This document shows positions 50,079 to 59,185 of a stretch of DNA of 64,000 nt, one piece after another; the stretch's first letter is position 1; each line of letters starts with the position of its first letter. Under the pieces are notes generated by a model. That model worked only from the letters and a program-made list of their open reading frames with translations, made no database searches and was not told the origin of the DNA. The translations under genes were made by a program, and so were the position numbers. Source of the stretch: Oceaniferula flava (GTDB lineage Bacteria; Verrucomicrobiota; Verrucomicrobiia; Verrucomicrobiales; Akkermansiaceae); the NCBI RefSeq assembly GCF_016811075.1, contig NZ_JAFBGL010000008.1:62001-126000 (forward strand). The letters are read 5' to 3'.

Positions 50079-51650
50079 CTAGGATGCCGCCGCTTCGGCA
50101 CACTTCATGCCATCGAGCGCGGCCGAAATGATACCGCCAGCATAGCCGGCACCTTCGCCACAGGGGTAGAGGCCCTCGAGTTCCGGATGCTGCAGATCGC
50201 CTTCGTTACGAGGAATTCTCAAAGGGCTACTGGTGCGAGTCTCGAAGCCCAGCAGACCCGCCTCCTCGGTGATATATCCCCGCATGCCTTTGCCGAACTT
50301 TTTAAGTCCGGTCTGCATCCGGCTGGCAATGAACTTGGGCATGATCTCGTGCAGCGGCGCCGAGGTGAGACCCGGGAAATAGCTGGTATCCGGCAAGCTG
50401 GCCGAGATTTTTTCGTTGAGGAAGTCGGTGACACGCTGGCCGGGAGCCTTCTGCACGCCTCCACCGGTTTTCGATGCCAGAACTTCCATCCATTTCTGAA
50501 ATGCAATCCCCGAGAGAATGCCGTGCTCGCAATCGAAGTCCGCGGTGTCCTCGGGATCTACGCTGACCACCATGCCGCTGTTGGCAAAGGGTGAGTCGCG
50601 GCGCGCCAGGGACATGCCATTGACCACCACCTCATCGTTTTCCGTGGCTGCAGGCACAATAAAGCCGCCGGGACACATGCAAAACGAATGCACTCCCCGA
50701 CCACCAATTTTACAGGCAAGCCGGTATCTCGCCGCAGGCAGGATCCGCGGCCGCTCGGTGCCGCGCTGGTAGTGATACTGGATGCTATCGATCAATGGCT
50801 GCGGATGCTCGATGCGCACGCCGACGGCAAAAGTCTTCTTCTCCAGCAGCACCTTTTGCTTCGCCAGCAGAGAGTAGATGTCACGAGCACTATGGCCCGT
50901 GGCCAGGATCACGGCATGACCGGTGAACTCCCGACCATCCGCGGTGCCGACCCCTCGAAGTCGGTCGTTTTCATCCTTGAGAAACTCCACCACCTTGGCG
51001 CCAAAGTGCACTTCCCCTCCGGCATCGATGATGCTTTTGCGCATGGCCATCACCACATTGGGCAAGAGATTCGAGCCAATGTGCGGATGAGCATCGGTGA
51101 GAATGCGTGCCGGAGCACCGTGGGCGACCAGTGTCTGGTAGACATCGTGCACAGGGCCTCGCTTGGTCGCGCGGGTGTAGAGCTTGCCGTCCGAGTAGGT
51201 TCCCGCCCCACCTTCGCCGAAGCAGTAGTTCGAGTCCTCGATCACCTTGCCCTGACGCATGATCGGTCCGAGGTCGAAGCGACGCGCCGAAGCGTCTTTC
51301 CCCCGCTCCAGCACAACCGGTTTGCAGCCCAACTCAATGGCCCGTAAGGCGGCGAACATGCCGGCCGGGCCGCAGCCGACGATGATGATGCGCTTCGCCG
51401 ACTCCGCCACCGCGGTGTAATTCGCCTGATATTCTGGCTCTGGCTCCAGCTCCATACCAATGCCGACTTCGATGCGGAGCTGCACCTTGATGTCACGCTG
51501 GCGCGCATCGATCGAGTGCTTGCGCAGCCGCATTTCCACAATCTGCTTGGGATGCACTCGCAGTTTGCGGGCGATTTTCTTGCGCCACGCCTGCTGGTCT
51601 TCCGAGAGTTCCAGGGCGAGAATGATGTCTACGACTTCGATGCGATTCAT
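50079..51650 (-). CDS. COG2509-type FAD-dependent dehydrogenase
   Basis: 523 aa from the ATG at 51650 (MNRIEVVDIILALELSEDQQ). An N-terminal domain of about 80 residues precedes the FAD-binding Rossmann motif IIIVGCGPAGMFAALRAIELG near residue 90. FGEGGAGTYSDGKLYTR follows near residue 145, VILATGHSARDIYSLL near residue 245, and a C-terminal FAD contact YPCGEGAGYAGGIISAALDGMKCAEA. This is the layout of the uncharacterised COG2509 flavoproteins; substrate unknown. It starts 5 bases after the thioesterase gene ends, so the pair is co-transcribed. Confidence 0.85.
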   Translation of the reverse strand: MNRIEVVDIILALELSEDQQAWRKKIARKLRVHPKQIVEMRLRKHSIDARQRDIKVQLRIEVGIGMELEPEPEYQANYTAVAESAKRIIIVGCGPAGMFAALRAIELGCKPVVLERGKDASARRFDLGPIMRQGKVIEDSNYCFGEGGAGTYSDGKLYTRATKRGPVHDVYQTLVAHGAPARILTDAHPHIGSNLLPNVVMAMRKSIIDAGGEVHFGAKVVEFLKDENDRLRGVGTADGREFTGHAVILATGHSARDIYSLLAKQKVLLEKKTFAVGVRIEHPQPLIDSIQYHYQRGTERPRILPAARYRLACKIGGRGVHSFCMCPGGFIVPAATENDEVVVNGMSLARRDSPFANSGMVVSVDPEDTADFDCEHGILSGIAFQKWMEVLASKTGGGVQKAPGQRVTDFLNEKISASLPDTSYFPGLTSAPLHEIMPKFIASRMQTGLKKFGKGMRGYITEEAGLLGFETRTSSPLRIPRNEGDLQHPELEGLYPCGEGAGYAGGIISAALDGMKCAEAAAS

Positions 51651-51654
51651 AATG

Positions 51655-52002
51655 TTATTTAATCGGCTGTTTCTGGCCGGTTTCATCCACGTTCACAAAA
51701 GTGACACAGGTGGAAAAGATCTCCGTCGGGTCATCGCCACTGCCTCGAATGACCGAGACTTGGTAGCTGACGGAAGTGGTGCCGATTTTGCTCCGTTGGC
51801 AGTCGATCTCCAAGATCACCCCCTCGCTGACGCCGTGGTGGAATTCCACCTTGTCCATCGCAATGGTGACAAATCGATGCCCCGGATAGTCCATGGAGGC
51901 GGCGATCCAGCAGGCTTCATCGATCCAGCTAAGCAGCTTGCCACCGAAGAGGAACCCATACTGGTTCAAATCTCCCGGCATCACGAGACGGTGTGTTTTC
52001 AT
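51655..52002 (-). CDS. Hotdog-fold acyl-CoA thioesterase
   Basis: 115 aa. The family pattern is clear: HRLVMPGDLNQYGFLFGGKLLSWIDEAC at the N-terminus, with the hotdog helix and the Asp-containing catalytic region, then VEFHHGVSEGVILEI and VTFVNVDE. This is the YciA/BFIT-type acyl-CoA thioesterase, cytosolic and usually hexameric. It hydrolyses acyl-CoA to free acid and CoA; chain length preference is not evident. It lies between the flavoprotein gene and the KH-R3H gene on the same strand (gaps 4 and 27 bases). Confidence 0.88.
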   Translation of the reverse strand: MKTHRLVMPGDLNQYGFLFGGKLLSWIDEACWIAASMDYPGHRFVTIAMDKVEFHHGVSEGVILEIDCQRSKIGTTSVSYQVSVIRGSGDDPTEIFSTCVTFVNVDETGQKQPIK

Positions 52003-52029
52003 AAAAAAGCGAAGGTTGGGCGCTTCGGA

Positions 52030-52479
52030 TCAGATCTTTTCGATCTGGATGCGTTTATAGCGTGCGCTGGCTTTCGGCGAGCTCGTCTTGATGCCTTCGA
52101 TGTCCGCCATGGCATTGTGCGCGATCCGACGATAGTAGGCGTTGAGCGGCTGCAGACGGCGCGGTTTCCCATCCTCGAGCACCTGGTGCGCGGTGTCGCG
52201 CGCGGTCTCCACCAGTTCGGTCTCCTGCTGCGCTCGGTAGTGGTCGCAATCCACCTTGACCCGTGCTGCCTCCGGATAATGCCGGTTCAGGATCCGGTTC
52301 ATCAAATACTGCAGGTCCTCGAGACGACTGCCATTTTTCCCAATCAGATGCGCCCCTTGGTCGGTCAGGATATTCAGACAAGGACCATCCTCAGTGGACG
52401 TCTGTTCATACTCCACCTGGAAGCCAAGCTTGGTAAGCATGGTATCGAGAATTTTCTCTGCAGCTGCGACCTCGTTCAT
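52030..52479 (-). CDS. KH-R3H RNA-binding protein (Jag/KhpB-like)
   Basis: 149 aa from the ATG at 52479 (MNEVAAAEKILDTMLTKLG). A KH-like domain spans residues 10-75 with LIGKNGSRLEDLQYLMNRIL as the GxxG loop (GKNG), and an R3H domain spans residues 85-145 with LNAYYRRIAHNAMADIEGI (R-x3-H). It corresponds to Jag/SpoIIIJ-associated (KhpB) proteins but lacks their N-terminal Jag-N domain. The family binds small RNAs and mRNAs and affects cell division and membrane protein insertion. No yidC gene is adjacent here. A longer N-terminus up to 52542 is possible but lacks family character. Confidence 0.85.
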   Translation of the reverse strand: MNEVAAAEKILDTMLTKLGFQVEYEQTSTEDGPCLNILTDQGAHLIGKNGSRLEDLQYLMNRILNRHYPEAARVKVDCDHYRAQQETELVETARDTAHQVLEDGKPRRLQPLNAYYRRIAHNAMADIEGIKTSSPKASARYKRIQIEKI

Positions 52480-52627
52480 GCTGGCATTGATAGACAGAAC
52501 CCACCGAAACGTCAAATGCCACTTCCTCGGCTGACGCTTCATTTTTCACCTTGGACAAGTCATGCCCGACTGATAGTTTTCAACCCAATTATCAACCGTA
52601 TCGATCATCACGAGTAAAACCCACCCC

Positions 52628-52942
52628 ATGAACTGGATCATCCTCATTTTGGCAGGCATGTTAGAAATCGGCTGGGCTGTTGGCCTAAAATACACCGAGG
52701 GATTCACGCGTCCGTGGATCACGGCGCTCACCTTGACCATCATGTTCGGAAGCGTGGGCCTGCTCTCGGTGGCGATGAAATCCATCCCAATTGGAACCGC
52801 CTACGCCGTCTGGGTGGGGATCGGCATCATTGGAACCGTGATCTGGGGAGTTTGCTTTTTTGAGGAATCGCTCAACGCCGGACGCATGATCTGTCTCGCC
52901 ATGGTGCTCGCCGGAGTCATTGGATTGAAAATCACGGCCTAA
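52628..52942 (+). CDS. gdx: SMR-family guanidinium exporter Gdx/SugE
   Basis: 104 aa with four transmembrane helices, the standard SMR length. The essential Glu is in MLEIGWAVGLKYTEGF (residue 13), and the KSIPIGTAYAVWVGIG segment is typical of the Gdx/SugE branch, not of EmrE. It exchanges protons for guanidinium. I looked at the 85 bases upstream for a guanidine riboswitch and found no convincing paired ACGR hairpins. It stands alone, divergent from the KH-R3H gene. SMR identity is strong; the guanidinium substrate is inferred from the subfamily. Confidence 0.88.
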   Translation: MNWIILILAGMLEIGWAVGLKYTEGFTRPWITALTLTIMFGSVGLLSVAMKSIPIGTAYAVWVGIGIIGTVIWGVCFFEESLNAGRMICLAMVLAGVIGLKITA

Positions 52943-53072
52943 CAGTCCGCGACCCGCGTTCCAATCCGATCACGATTTTACCATCGCATTTCCTCCGCAA
53001 ATCATTATTTTCAGATCATCCCCTAACGAAACCTATCCGCCCAGCGGCCAAGATCAACCTATCCAGCTTTCC

Positions 53073-54434
53073 GTGAACTCTCGTTACCCATCTTCATTCC
53101 AACGCCGCACCCTCTGGCGCGCACTCACAGGTCTTGCCATTCTGATCATCGGACTATTGTTAGTCGGCCTCGTCTGGCTCATCGGTCAGGTGCTGGGCTA
53201 CTTGCAACCGGTGCTGGTGCCGGTGGCCGTGGCTGGGATCATTGCCTATCTGCTCGATCCCATTGTCACCTGGCTACAGCAAAAAGGCCTGTCTCGGCTG
53301 AAGGCCGTGATCAGTGTCTTTGCCGGATTCCTCATCATGATCGCCGTGATGGGCTGGATGATTATTCCACCGATCGCCAAGCAGGTCAGCGACGATGAAA
53401 ACCGTGAAAACCTAGGCAACAACGTGGTCAGCATGCTTAGCGGACTGAAGGAACAGAAGTGGGTGGCTTACCTGCTGGAAAGAGCGGAACCGCCGAACGT
53501 TGAGGAATCGGACGACCAAGAAACCGCCACACTCGCCCCCCTGCTTCCTGACGACACCACCACGCCAGAAGCCGCCGAGGGCGAAAACCCTCCCGCTCCG
53601 GAAGAGGGCGATCAAGTTGGCACCGTCCCCTTTGAAGACACCCGCTTGGCCTCGATGCTGCCGGAGGATCTCATCGCGACAATCCTGTCCTGGGTCAAGG
53701 GCGGCACCACTAAACTGTTAGGCTTCTTTGGCTTGGCGCTGGGTTTTGCCATGTCCCCCATCTACCTCTACTACTTCCTCAAGGAAAGTTCCGGCATCAA
53801 GGCGCACTGGCATGAGTATGTGCCGCTGAAGGCGTCGAAGTTCAAAACCGAAGTGATCGATACCCTGCAGGAAATCAACGGCTACCTGATCTCCTTCTTC
53901 CGCGGTCAGATGCTGGTTGCCTTCATCGATGGACTGCTGGTGGGAATCGCCCTGTGGATCTTCGGACTTCCCTACGGCTTGGTGATCGGTATTTTCATGG
54001 CGGTGCTCGGCGTCATTCCTTACATCGGCAACATCCTCTGCCTGATCCCCGCCTGCATCATCGCCTTTGTCCACTTTGGCCAGGTGGAAAATCAAAACTT
54101 CCTCGGCGACAATCCATGGATCTACGTCGCGGCCGTCGTGGCGATCTTCCTCGTGGTGCAGCAAATCAACTCACTGGTCACTGCGCCTAAAATCGTTGGC
54201 GACTCAGTGGGCCTACACCCGATGACGGTGATCTTCTCGATGTTGTTCTGGTCGTTATTGTTAGGAGGTTTTATTGGGGCATTACTGGCGGTGCCACTGA
54301 CCGCTGCCGTGAAGGTGCTGGTGCGTCGTTACATCTGGCAGCGCAAGTTCAACGAGCCTCCGGAAGACCAGCCCCAGGGATCGAAACCCAAGGATTCACC
54401 ACCTGATTCAGAGGCGAGCGAAGCGCTCGCGTGA
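53073..54434 (+). CDS. AI-2E family transporter (PerM/YhhT-like)
   Basis: 453 aa with about eight transmembrane helices. The N-terminal PVLVPVAVAGIIAYLLDPIVTWLQQKGLSR and the C-terminal GLHPMTVIFSMLFWSLLLGGFIGALLAVPLTAAVKVLVRRYI are family hallmarks, with FFRGQMLVAFIDGLLVGIALWI in between. An acidic, Pro-rich insert of about 60 residues (TTTPEAAEGENPPAPEEGDQ) sits in the periplasmic or cytoplasmic loop at 145-205. The family contains exporters of varied small molecules; AI-2 transport cannot be assumed. The best start is GTG at 53073. It reads into the DsbD gene after 112 bases. Confidence 0.85.
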   Translation: MNSRYPSSFQRRTLWRALTGLAILIIGLLLVGLVWLIGQVLGYLQPVLVPVAVAGIIAYLLDPIVTWLQQKGLSRLKAVISVFAGFLIMIAVMGWMIIPPIAKQVSDDENRENLGNNVVSMLSGLKEQKWVAYLLERAEPPNVEESDDQETATLAPLLPDDTTTPEAAEGENPPAPEEGDQVGTVPFEDTRLASMLPEDLIATILSWVKGGTTKLLGFFGLALGFAMSPIYLYYFLKESSGIKAHWHEYVPLKASKFKTEVIDTLQEINGYLISFFRGQMLVAFIDGLLVGIALWIFGLPYGLVIGIFMAVLGVIPYIGNILCLIPACIIAFVHFGQVENQNFLGDNPWIYVAAVVAIFLVVQQINSLVTAPKIVGDSVGLHPMTVIFSMLFWSLLLGGFIGALLAVPLTAAVKVLVRRYIWQRKFNEPPEDQPQGSKPKDSPPDSEASEALA

Positions 54435-54546
54435 TCAATTCTTTCTTTTTTTGGGAAGAAATAGTGTTGGCTACGCTCTCAGCATAGCAACGAGGAGAAA
54501 GTGCTTGTTTCCTTCGCTGTTAAATATTTGATCCTACCCATCCGAC

Positions 54547-56700
54547 ATGAAACGTCACCTCTTCTATTTCCTCGCCACAGCCCTCGCGTCCCTCTCGATT
54601 CTTCACGCCCAGTTTGATCCCCTTGCCGAGGAAGGAGGTATGGGTGGTGGCGGTCAGCAGCAATCGACCGTTTCCCTGCTTTCCAGCCACAGCAGCATCG
54701 CTCCCGGCGAACCTTTCACGGTGGCGCTCAAGTTGGATATCGCCGAGGGTTGGCATGCTTATTACATCAACCCGGGTCTGATCGGTAAACACATGGACCT
54801 GAAGTGGGACCTTCCGGAAGGTTTTAAAGCCGGTGACATCGAATGGCAGACACCACACATCGCCAAGATGTTTGGGATGAACACCTACGGCTACTCAGGC
54901 ACCAGCTATTTCCCAGTCACCATCACGCCACCCGCCGACCTGGAAACAGGCAAAACCATCGAACTCAAACTCAAGGCCCGGTGGCAGATTTGCGACGATG
55001 ACAGCTGCGTCGATGAACCCAACGAGGGTGAATACGGCGATTACTCCACCAGCGTCAACACCGCTGCCGAAGCAGTAGCTAACGCCGCTGCAGCTAGCGA
55101 CTTCACGGCCATTGCCAAGCACGCTCCGCAAACATCGGACGAGTGGGCATTTTCCGCCTCCGATAATGGTGAGACCATCACCCTGCGTTTCACTCCACCG
55201 TCATCAATCACACTTAAAGAAGGCGAGGTGTATCTCTTCGATCGCGACGGTCAGGCTGATGCCCAAGCCGAGCAGAAGCTCACTCAAGACGGCGACTCCT
55301 ACCTGTTAACGGTCGGGCGTTTCAAGGGGAACGATTTCAATGTCGATCCCGGACCGGAACTGGACAAGCTCACCGGTATTTTATCGATCAACGATGGCGC
55401 ACAAAGCTTTGCCATCGACGCAGAATTCGGTGCCGACGCCGCTGCAGGCGCTGGAAAAACACTTGAATCGGCTTCTGCCGGAAAACTGTTAGGTGTCATG
55501 GGAGGCATGCTTCTCGGTGGTTTGATCCTGAACCTGATGCCTTGTGTGTTCCCCGTTATTGGGTTGAAAATCATGGGCTTTGCCCAACAAGCTGGCGAAG
55601 AGAAAAGCAAGATCGTGATGCACGGTCTGACCTTCACCGCCGGGGTGCTGATTTCCTTCTGGGCCCTCAGCGGTCTGCTCTTGAGCTTGAGAAATGCCGC
55701 CCTGTCCGGCTCCGGTAAGGAAGTCGGTTGGGGTTACCAACTGCAGGACCCCTACGTGGTGGTGGTGCTCTTGCTGTTGATGTTCATCATGGCGCTCAAC
55801 ATGTTTGGCGTCTTCGAAATCGGCACCAAAGCCACTGGCGTAGGCGGCGAGCTGCAGAATAAAAAAGGTCTCTCCGGATCCTTCTTCAGCGGCGTGCTGG
55901 CCACCGTGGTCGCCACCCCCTGCTCAGCCCCGTTCCTCGGCGCAGCCATCGGCACCGCCTTTGCCCTGCCAAGCTTCCAGTTCATGCTCGCCTTCACCGC
56001 CATGGCGGTGGGCCTGGCGCTGCCTTACCTGGTGCTCTCGATGTTCCCTCAGCTGGTGGAAAAACTGCCCCGCCCCGGACCGTGGATGGAAAGCTTCAAG
56101 CAAGGCATGTCCTTCCTGCTCTTTGCCACCGCCGGTTACCTGCTCTGGGTCTACGTTGGTCAGACAGGCCTGCCCTTCATGCTGAACTTGATCTTAGGCC
56201 TCAGCTCCATCGCCGTCGGCGTCTGGATCTACGGTCGCTGGAATATGCCTTTCAAACCTGCCCGCACCCGCATCATCGCCAAACTGCTCGCTCTGTTCTT
56301 TGTCGTTGGCGGCACCCTCTCATGCCTGCCTCCAGAGAAGTCCACCATCGAATGGCAAGCCTGGTCTGAGGAGAAAGAGGAGCAGCTCATCGCAGAAGGC
56401 ACTCCAGTCTTCATCGACTTCACCGCCCAGTGGTGTGTCACCTGCCAGGTCAATAAGAAGCGCGCTTACCCCGAGGAAGTGGCCGCCATGTTCAAGGAAT
56501 ACGGCATCGTCGCTCTCAAGGGAGACAAAACCAATCCCAACCCTGAGATTGAGAAAGCTCTGCAGAAGTTAGGCCGCACCGCCATCCCTGTGAATGTGCT
56601 CTACGTGCCGGGGAAAGATGAGCCAATCATCACTCCGGAAGTGCTCAGTGCCAGCTACATGAAGGAGCTGATCTCTGAAAACCTGCAGAAAGCTGAGTAA
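54547..56700 (+). CDS. DsbD-like protein-disulfide reductase
   Basis: 717 aa. Signal peptide (MKRHLFYFLATALASLSILHA) is followed by an N-terminal periplasmic domain (residues 30-290) with CDDDSC near residue 155. The central part, with about eight helices, has the CcdA/DsbD cysteines in NLMPCVFPVIGLKIMGFAQ near residue 331 and VATPCSAPFLGAAIG near residue 457. The C-terminal thioredoxin domain has FIDFTAQWCVTCQVNKK (WCVTC near residue 629). It carries electrons from cytoplasmic thioredoxin across the membrane to periplasmic disulfide proteins. A ribosome binding site-like GAGGAG lies too far upstream to count. All expected Cys pairs are present. Confidence 0.9.
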   Translation: MKRHLFYFLATALASLSILHAQFDPLAEEGGMGGGGQQQSTVSLLSSHSSIAPGEPFTVALKLDIAEGWHAYYINPGLIGKHMDLKWDLPEGFKAGDIEWQTPHIAKMFGMNTYGYSGTSYFPVTITPPADLETGKTIELKLKARWQICDDDSCVDEPNEGEYGDYSTSVNTAAEAVANAAAASDFTAIAKHAPQTSDEWAFSASDNGETITLRFTPPSSITLKEGEVYLFDRDGQADAQAEQKLTQDGDSYLLTVGRFKGNDFNVDPGPELDKLTGILSINDGAQSFAIDAEFGADAAAGAGKTLESASAGKLLGVMGGMLLGGLILNLMPCVFPVIGLKIMGFAQQAGEEKSKIVMHGLTFTAGVLISFWALSGLLLSLRNAALSGSGKEVGWGYQLQDPYVVVVLLLLMFIMALNMFGVFEIGTKATGVGGELQNKKGLSGSFFSGVLATVVATPCSAPFLGAAIGTAFALPSFQFMLAFTAMAVGLALPYLVLSMFPQLVEKLPRPGPWMESFKQGMSFLLFATAGYLLWVYVGQTGLPFMLNLILGLSSIAVGVWIYGRWNMPFKPARTRIIAKLLALFFVVGGTLSCLPPEKSTIEWQAWSEEKEEQLIAEGTPVFIDFTAQWCVTCQVNKKRAYPEEVAAMFKEYGIVALKGDKTNPNPEIEKALQKLGRTAIPVNVLYVPGKDEPIITPEVLSASYMKELISENLQKAE

Positions 56701-56766
56701 GTCAGGCATGTCATCCTTACGACAATTTCCGTGCCTTGCCCCAGCATTCATGGTTAGTATGTCGAA

Positions 56767-58770
56767 GTGAGCGAAAATATTCCCCTGCTTGTTAAAAACG
56801 ACCCTTGGTTAGAGCCCTACACCGACCACATTCACTGGCGCATGACTCGCCTGCAGGACCACCTGCAGGAGATTGAAAAGCGCTACGGCAATCTGGCAAC
56901 CTACGCCTCGGCGCATCAATACGTCGGAATCCACTACCGCGTTCACGACGATACCTGGTCGGTGCGCGAGTGGGCTCCGGGAGCGAAGTCCGTTTCCCTG
57001 GTTGGCGAGTTCAACCAGTGGAACAAACAAAGCCACCCGCTGGTGTTAGGTGCTCAGGGAGTTTGGGAAACGCACCTTCCCGGAGAGACACTCAAGCACA
57101 AGGACCTGGTTAAACTTCACATCGTGGGCGCGGATGATTCCGCACGCGATCGCATCCCCGCCTGCATCCAGCGCGCGGTGCAGGATGAAACCAGCAAAGA
57201 TTACTCCGGACAAGTTTGGCAGCCCGAGGAAGCCTACGTCTGGCAGAATGATTTCGATCCCTCCACCATCGACTGCCCACTGATCTACGAGTGCCACGTC
57301 GGCATGTCCGGAGAAGAGCCGCGCATCCACAGCTACCGCGAGTTCGCCGATGAGGTGCTGCCGCGTATCTGTGCGCTCGGCTACAACACCATCCAGCTAA
57401 TGGCGGTGCAGGAGCACCCCTACTACGGTTCCTTCGGTTACCACGTCTCTTCCTTCTTTGCCGCCTGCTCACGCTTTGGCACCCCCGAGGATTTGAAATA
57501 CCTCATCGACCAAGCCCACGGTATGAACATCGCGGTTTTGCTCGATATCGTGCACTCTCATGCGGTGAAAAACATCGCCGAGGGACTGAACGAATTCGAC
57601 GGCACCGACCACCAGTATTTTCACTCCGGTGAACGTGGCGATCAACCTCAGTGGGACAGCAAGTGCTTCGACTACGGCAAGGACGAGGTTCGCCAATTTT
57701 TGCTCTCGAACACGCTGTTTTGGATCGATGAATTCCGCTTCGATGGATTCCGCTTCGATGGCGTGACCTCCATGCTCTATCACCATCACGGCAGCGTCGC
57801 CTTCGACCACTACGACAAGTATTTCACCGACGGACCGGACGAGGACGCCATCCTCTATCTCGGTATGGCCACCACCCTGATCAATCAACTCAAGCCGGGT
57901 TGCATCGTGGTGGCGGAGGACATGTCCGGCATGCCGGGCTTGTGTCGACCCACCTCCGAGGGAGGCATCGGCTTCACCCATCGACTGGCCATGGGCATCC
58001 CCGATTACTGGATCAAGCTACTCAAACACAAGCAGGACGAAGATTGGGCACCGGAGGAAATCTGGAATGTCATGAGCAACCGTCGTTTCGGAGAAGCCAA
58101 CATCGCCTACGCGGAAAGCCACGACCAGGCACTGGTGGGCGACAAAACCATCGCCTTCCGCCTGATGGACAAGGAGATGTATTGGCACATGAATATCGAT
58201 GACGAGCACCCGGTGATCGAGCGCGGCATCGCATTGCATAAAATCATCCGACTCTTCACCTTGGTCTCAGGTGGTGAGGGATGGCTGAATTTCATGGGCA
58301 ACGAATTTGGTCACCCCGAGTGGCTCGATTTCCCCCGCGAAGGCAACGACTGGTCCTCCCACTACTGCCGCCGACAATGGTCGCTGGTGGACAACCCCGA
58401 GCTCCGCTATCAGCACTTGAATGCTTTCGATAGCACCATGATTCACCTGACCAAGAAACATCACCTGTTGGCGTGCAATCCGGCGCAAATGCTCAGCGTG
58501 CACAATGCCGACCAGGTGCTGGCGGCTGAACGAGGCAACATCATCTTCGTGTTCAATTTGAACCCACAGCAATCGTTTCCCGATTACCACATCTCCATGC
58601 CCGGCAATGTCAAACCCGGCGATCAATACCGGTTGGTGCTGGACAGCGATTCCGAGGAGCACGGTGGACATTGCCGACTCGACCCATCCGCGACTTACAC
58701 TGTCAACGAGCACCACCAGCTCAGCATCTACATTCCGAGCCGCACCTGCATCGCCCTCGAGCGCATTTAG
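56767..58770 (+). CDS. glgB: 1,4-alpha-glucan branching enzyme, eukaryote-like type
   Basis: 667 aa from a GTG start. An N-terminal CBM48-like domain (SVREWAPGAKSVSLVGEFNQW) precedes the GH13 barrel: YECHVGMSGEEPRIHSYREF, IQLMAVQEHPYYGSFGYHV, FRFDGFRFDGVTSMLYHHHG near residue 324 (nucleophile Asp), and VVAEDMSGMPGLCRPTSEGG near residue 381 (acid/base Glu). YAESHDQALVGDKTIAF and NEFGHPEWLDFPREGN follow. This set of motifs matches eukaryotic branching enzymes (subfamily GH13_8) much more than E. coli GlgB (GH13_9). It makes alpha-1,6 branches in glycogen. No other glycogen genes are in the window. Confidence 0.92.
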   Translation: MSENIPLLVKNDPWLEPYTDHIHWRMTRLQDHLQEIEKRYGNLATYASAHQYVGIHYRVHDDTWSVREWAPGAKSVSLVGEFNQWNKQSHPLVLGAQGVWETHLPGETLKHKDLVKLHIVGADDSARDRIPACIQRAVQDETSKDYSGQVWQPEEAYVWQNDFDPSTIDCPLIYECHVGMSGEEPRIHSYREFADEVLPRICALGYNTIQLMAVQEHPYYGSFGYHVSSFFAACSRFGTPEDLKYLIDQAHGMNIAVLLDIVHSHAVKNIAEGLNEFDGTDHQYFHSGERGDQPQWDSKCFDYGKDEVRQFLLSNTLFWIDEFRFDGFRFDGVTSMLYHHHGSVAFDHYDKYFTDGPDEDAILYLGMATTLINQLKPGCIVVAEDMSGMPGLCRPTSEGGIGFTHRLAMGIPDYWIKLLKHKQDEDWAPEEIWNVMSNRRFGEANIAYAESHDQALVGDKTIAFRLMDKEMYWHMNIDDEHPVIERGIALHKIIRLFTLVSGGEGWLNFMGNEFGHPEWLDFPREGNDWSSHYCRRQWSLVDNPELRYQHLNAFDSTMIHLTKKHHLLACNPAQMLSVHNADQVLAAERGNIIFVFNLNPQQSFPDYHISMPGNVKPGDQYRLVLDSDSEEHGGHCRLDPSATYTVNEHHQLSIYIPSRTCIALERI

Positions 58771-58882
58771 GACATCAAGCTAGGTGGCCGTAATCACCGA
58801 GATGCAGGGAGTCGAAAAACGGATCATCAGCGTGATTGCGCTGTTTGATCAACTCCATGACTCGGTGACGGACTGGGCTCGA

Positions 58883-59185
58883 TCAAGACTCGGATTTTTT
58901 AACCCCCAGCTCTTTTTCAAGCAGCATGTCCAAATCGGACTCACCGGGCTGCAAGCATTCGATGTTTCCGAGTTTGACGATTTGCACCTTCTTTTCGGTC
59001 TCCCCAATCGCGAGGAAAATATAGCTCGCGACCGGCAACCCGGCGTAGCGAGTGGCGTAGACTTTTCCGAGGAATCGACCGTCGCCCCCTTCGCTGGTCA
59101 TCATTTCATCTGATTCTGAAGTGAAATTTTCGAAGTTAGCTGTGATGGCAGCGTCGACGTATTGTTGAATTTCCTGGGTAGTCAT
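58883..59185 (-). CDS. Small hypothetical protein
   Basis: 100 aa from the ATG at 59185 (MTTQEIQQYVDAAITANF), preceded by a good ribosome binding site (AAGGGGG). The frame extends upstream to 59308, but this start is better supported. The body has alternating strands (RFLGKVYATRYAGLPVASYIFLAIG; KVQIVKLGNIECL) and a charged end (LDMLLEKELGVKKSES). I do not recognise a family. No signal peptide or membrane helix is present. It is convergent with glgB. Confidence 0.6.
   Translation of the reverse strand: MTTQEIQQYVDAAITANFENFTSESDEMMTSEGGDGRFLGKVYATRYAGLPVASYIFLAIGETEKKVQIVKLGNIECLQPGESDLDMLLEKELGVKKSES

Noticed and set aside
52543-52627. Guanidine riboswitch upstream of gdx
   Set aside because: Only one ACGAG is present and no pair of ACGR-loop hairpins or ykkC-like structure can be drawn in 85 bases.
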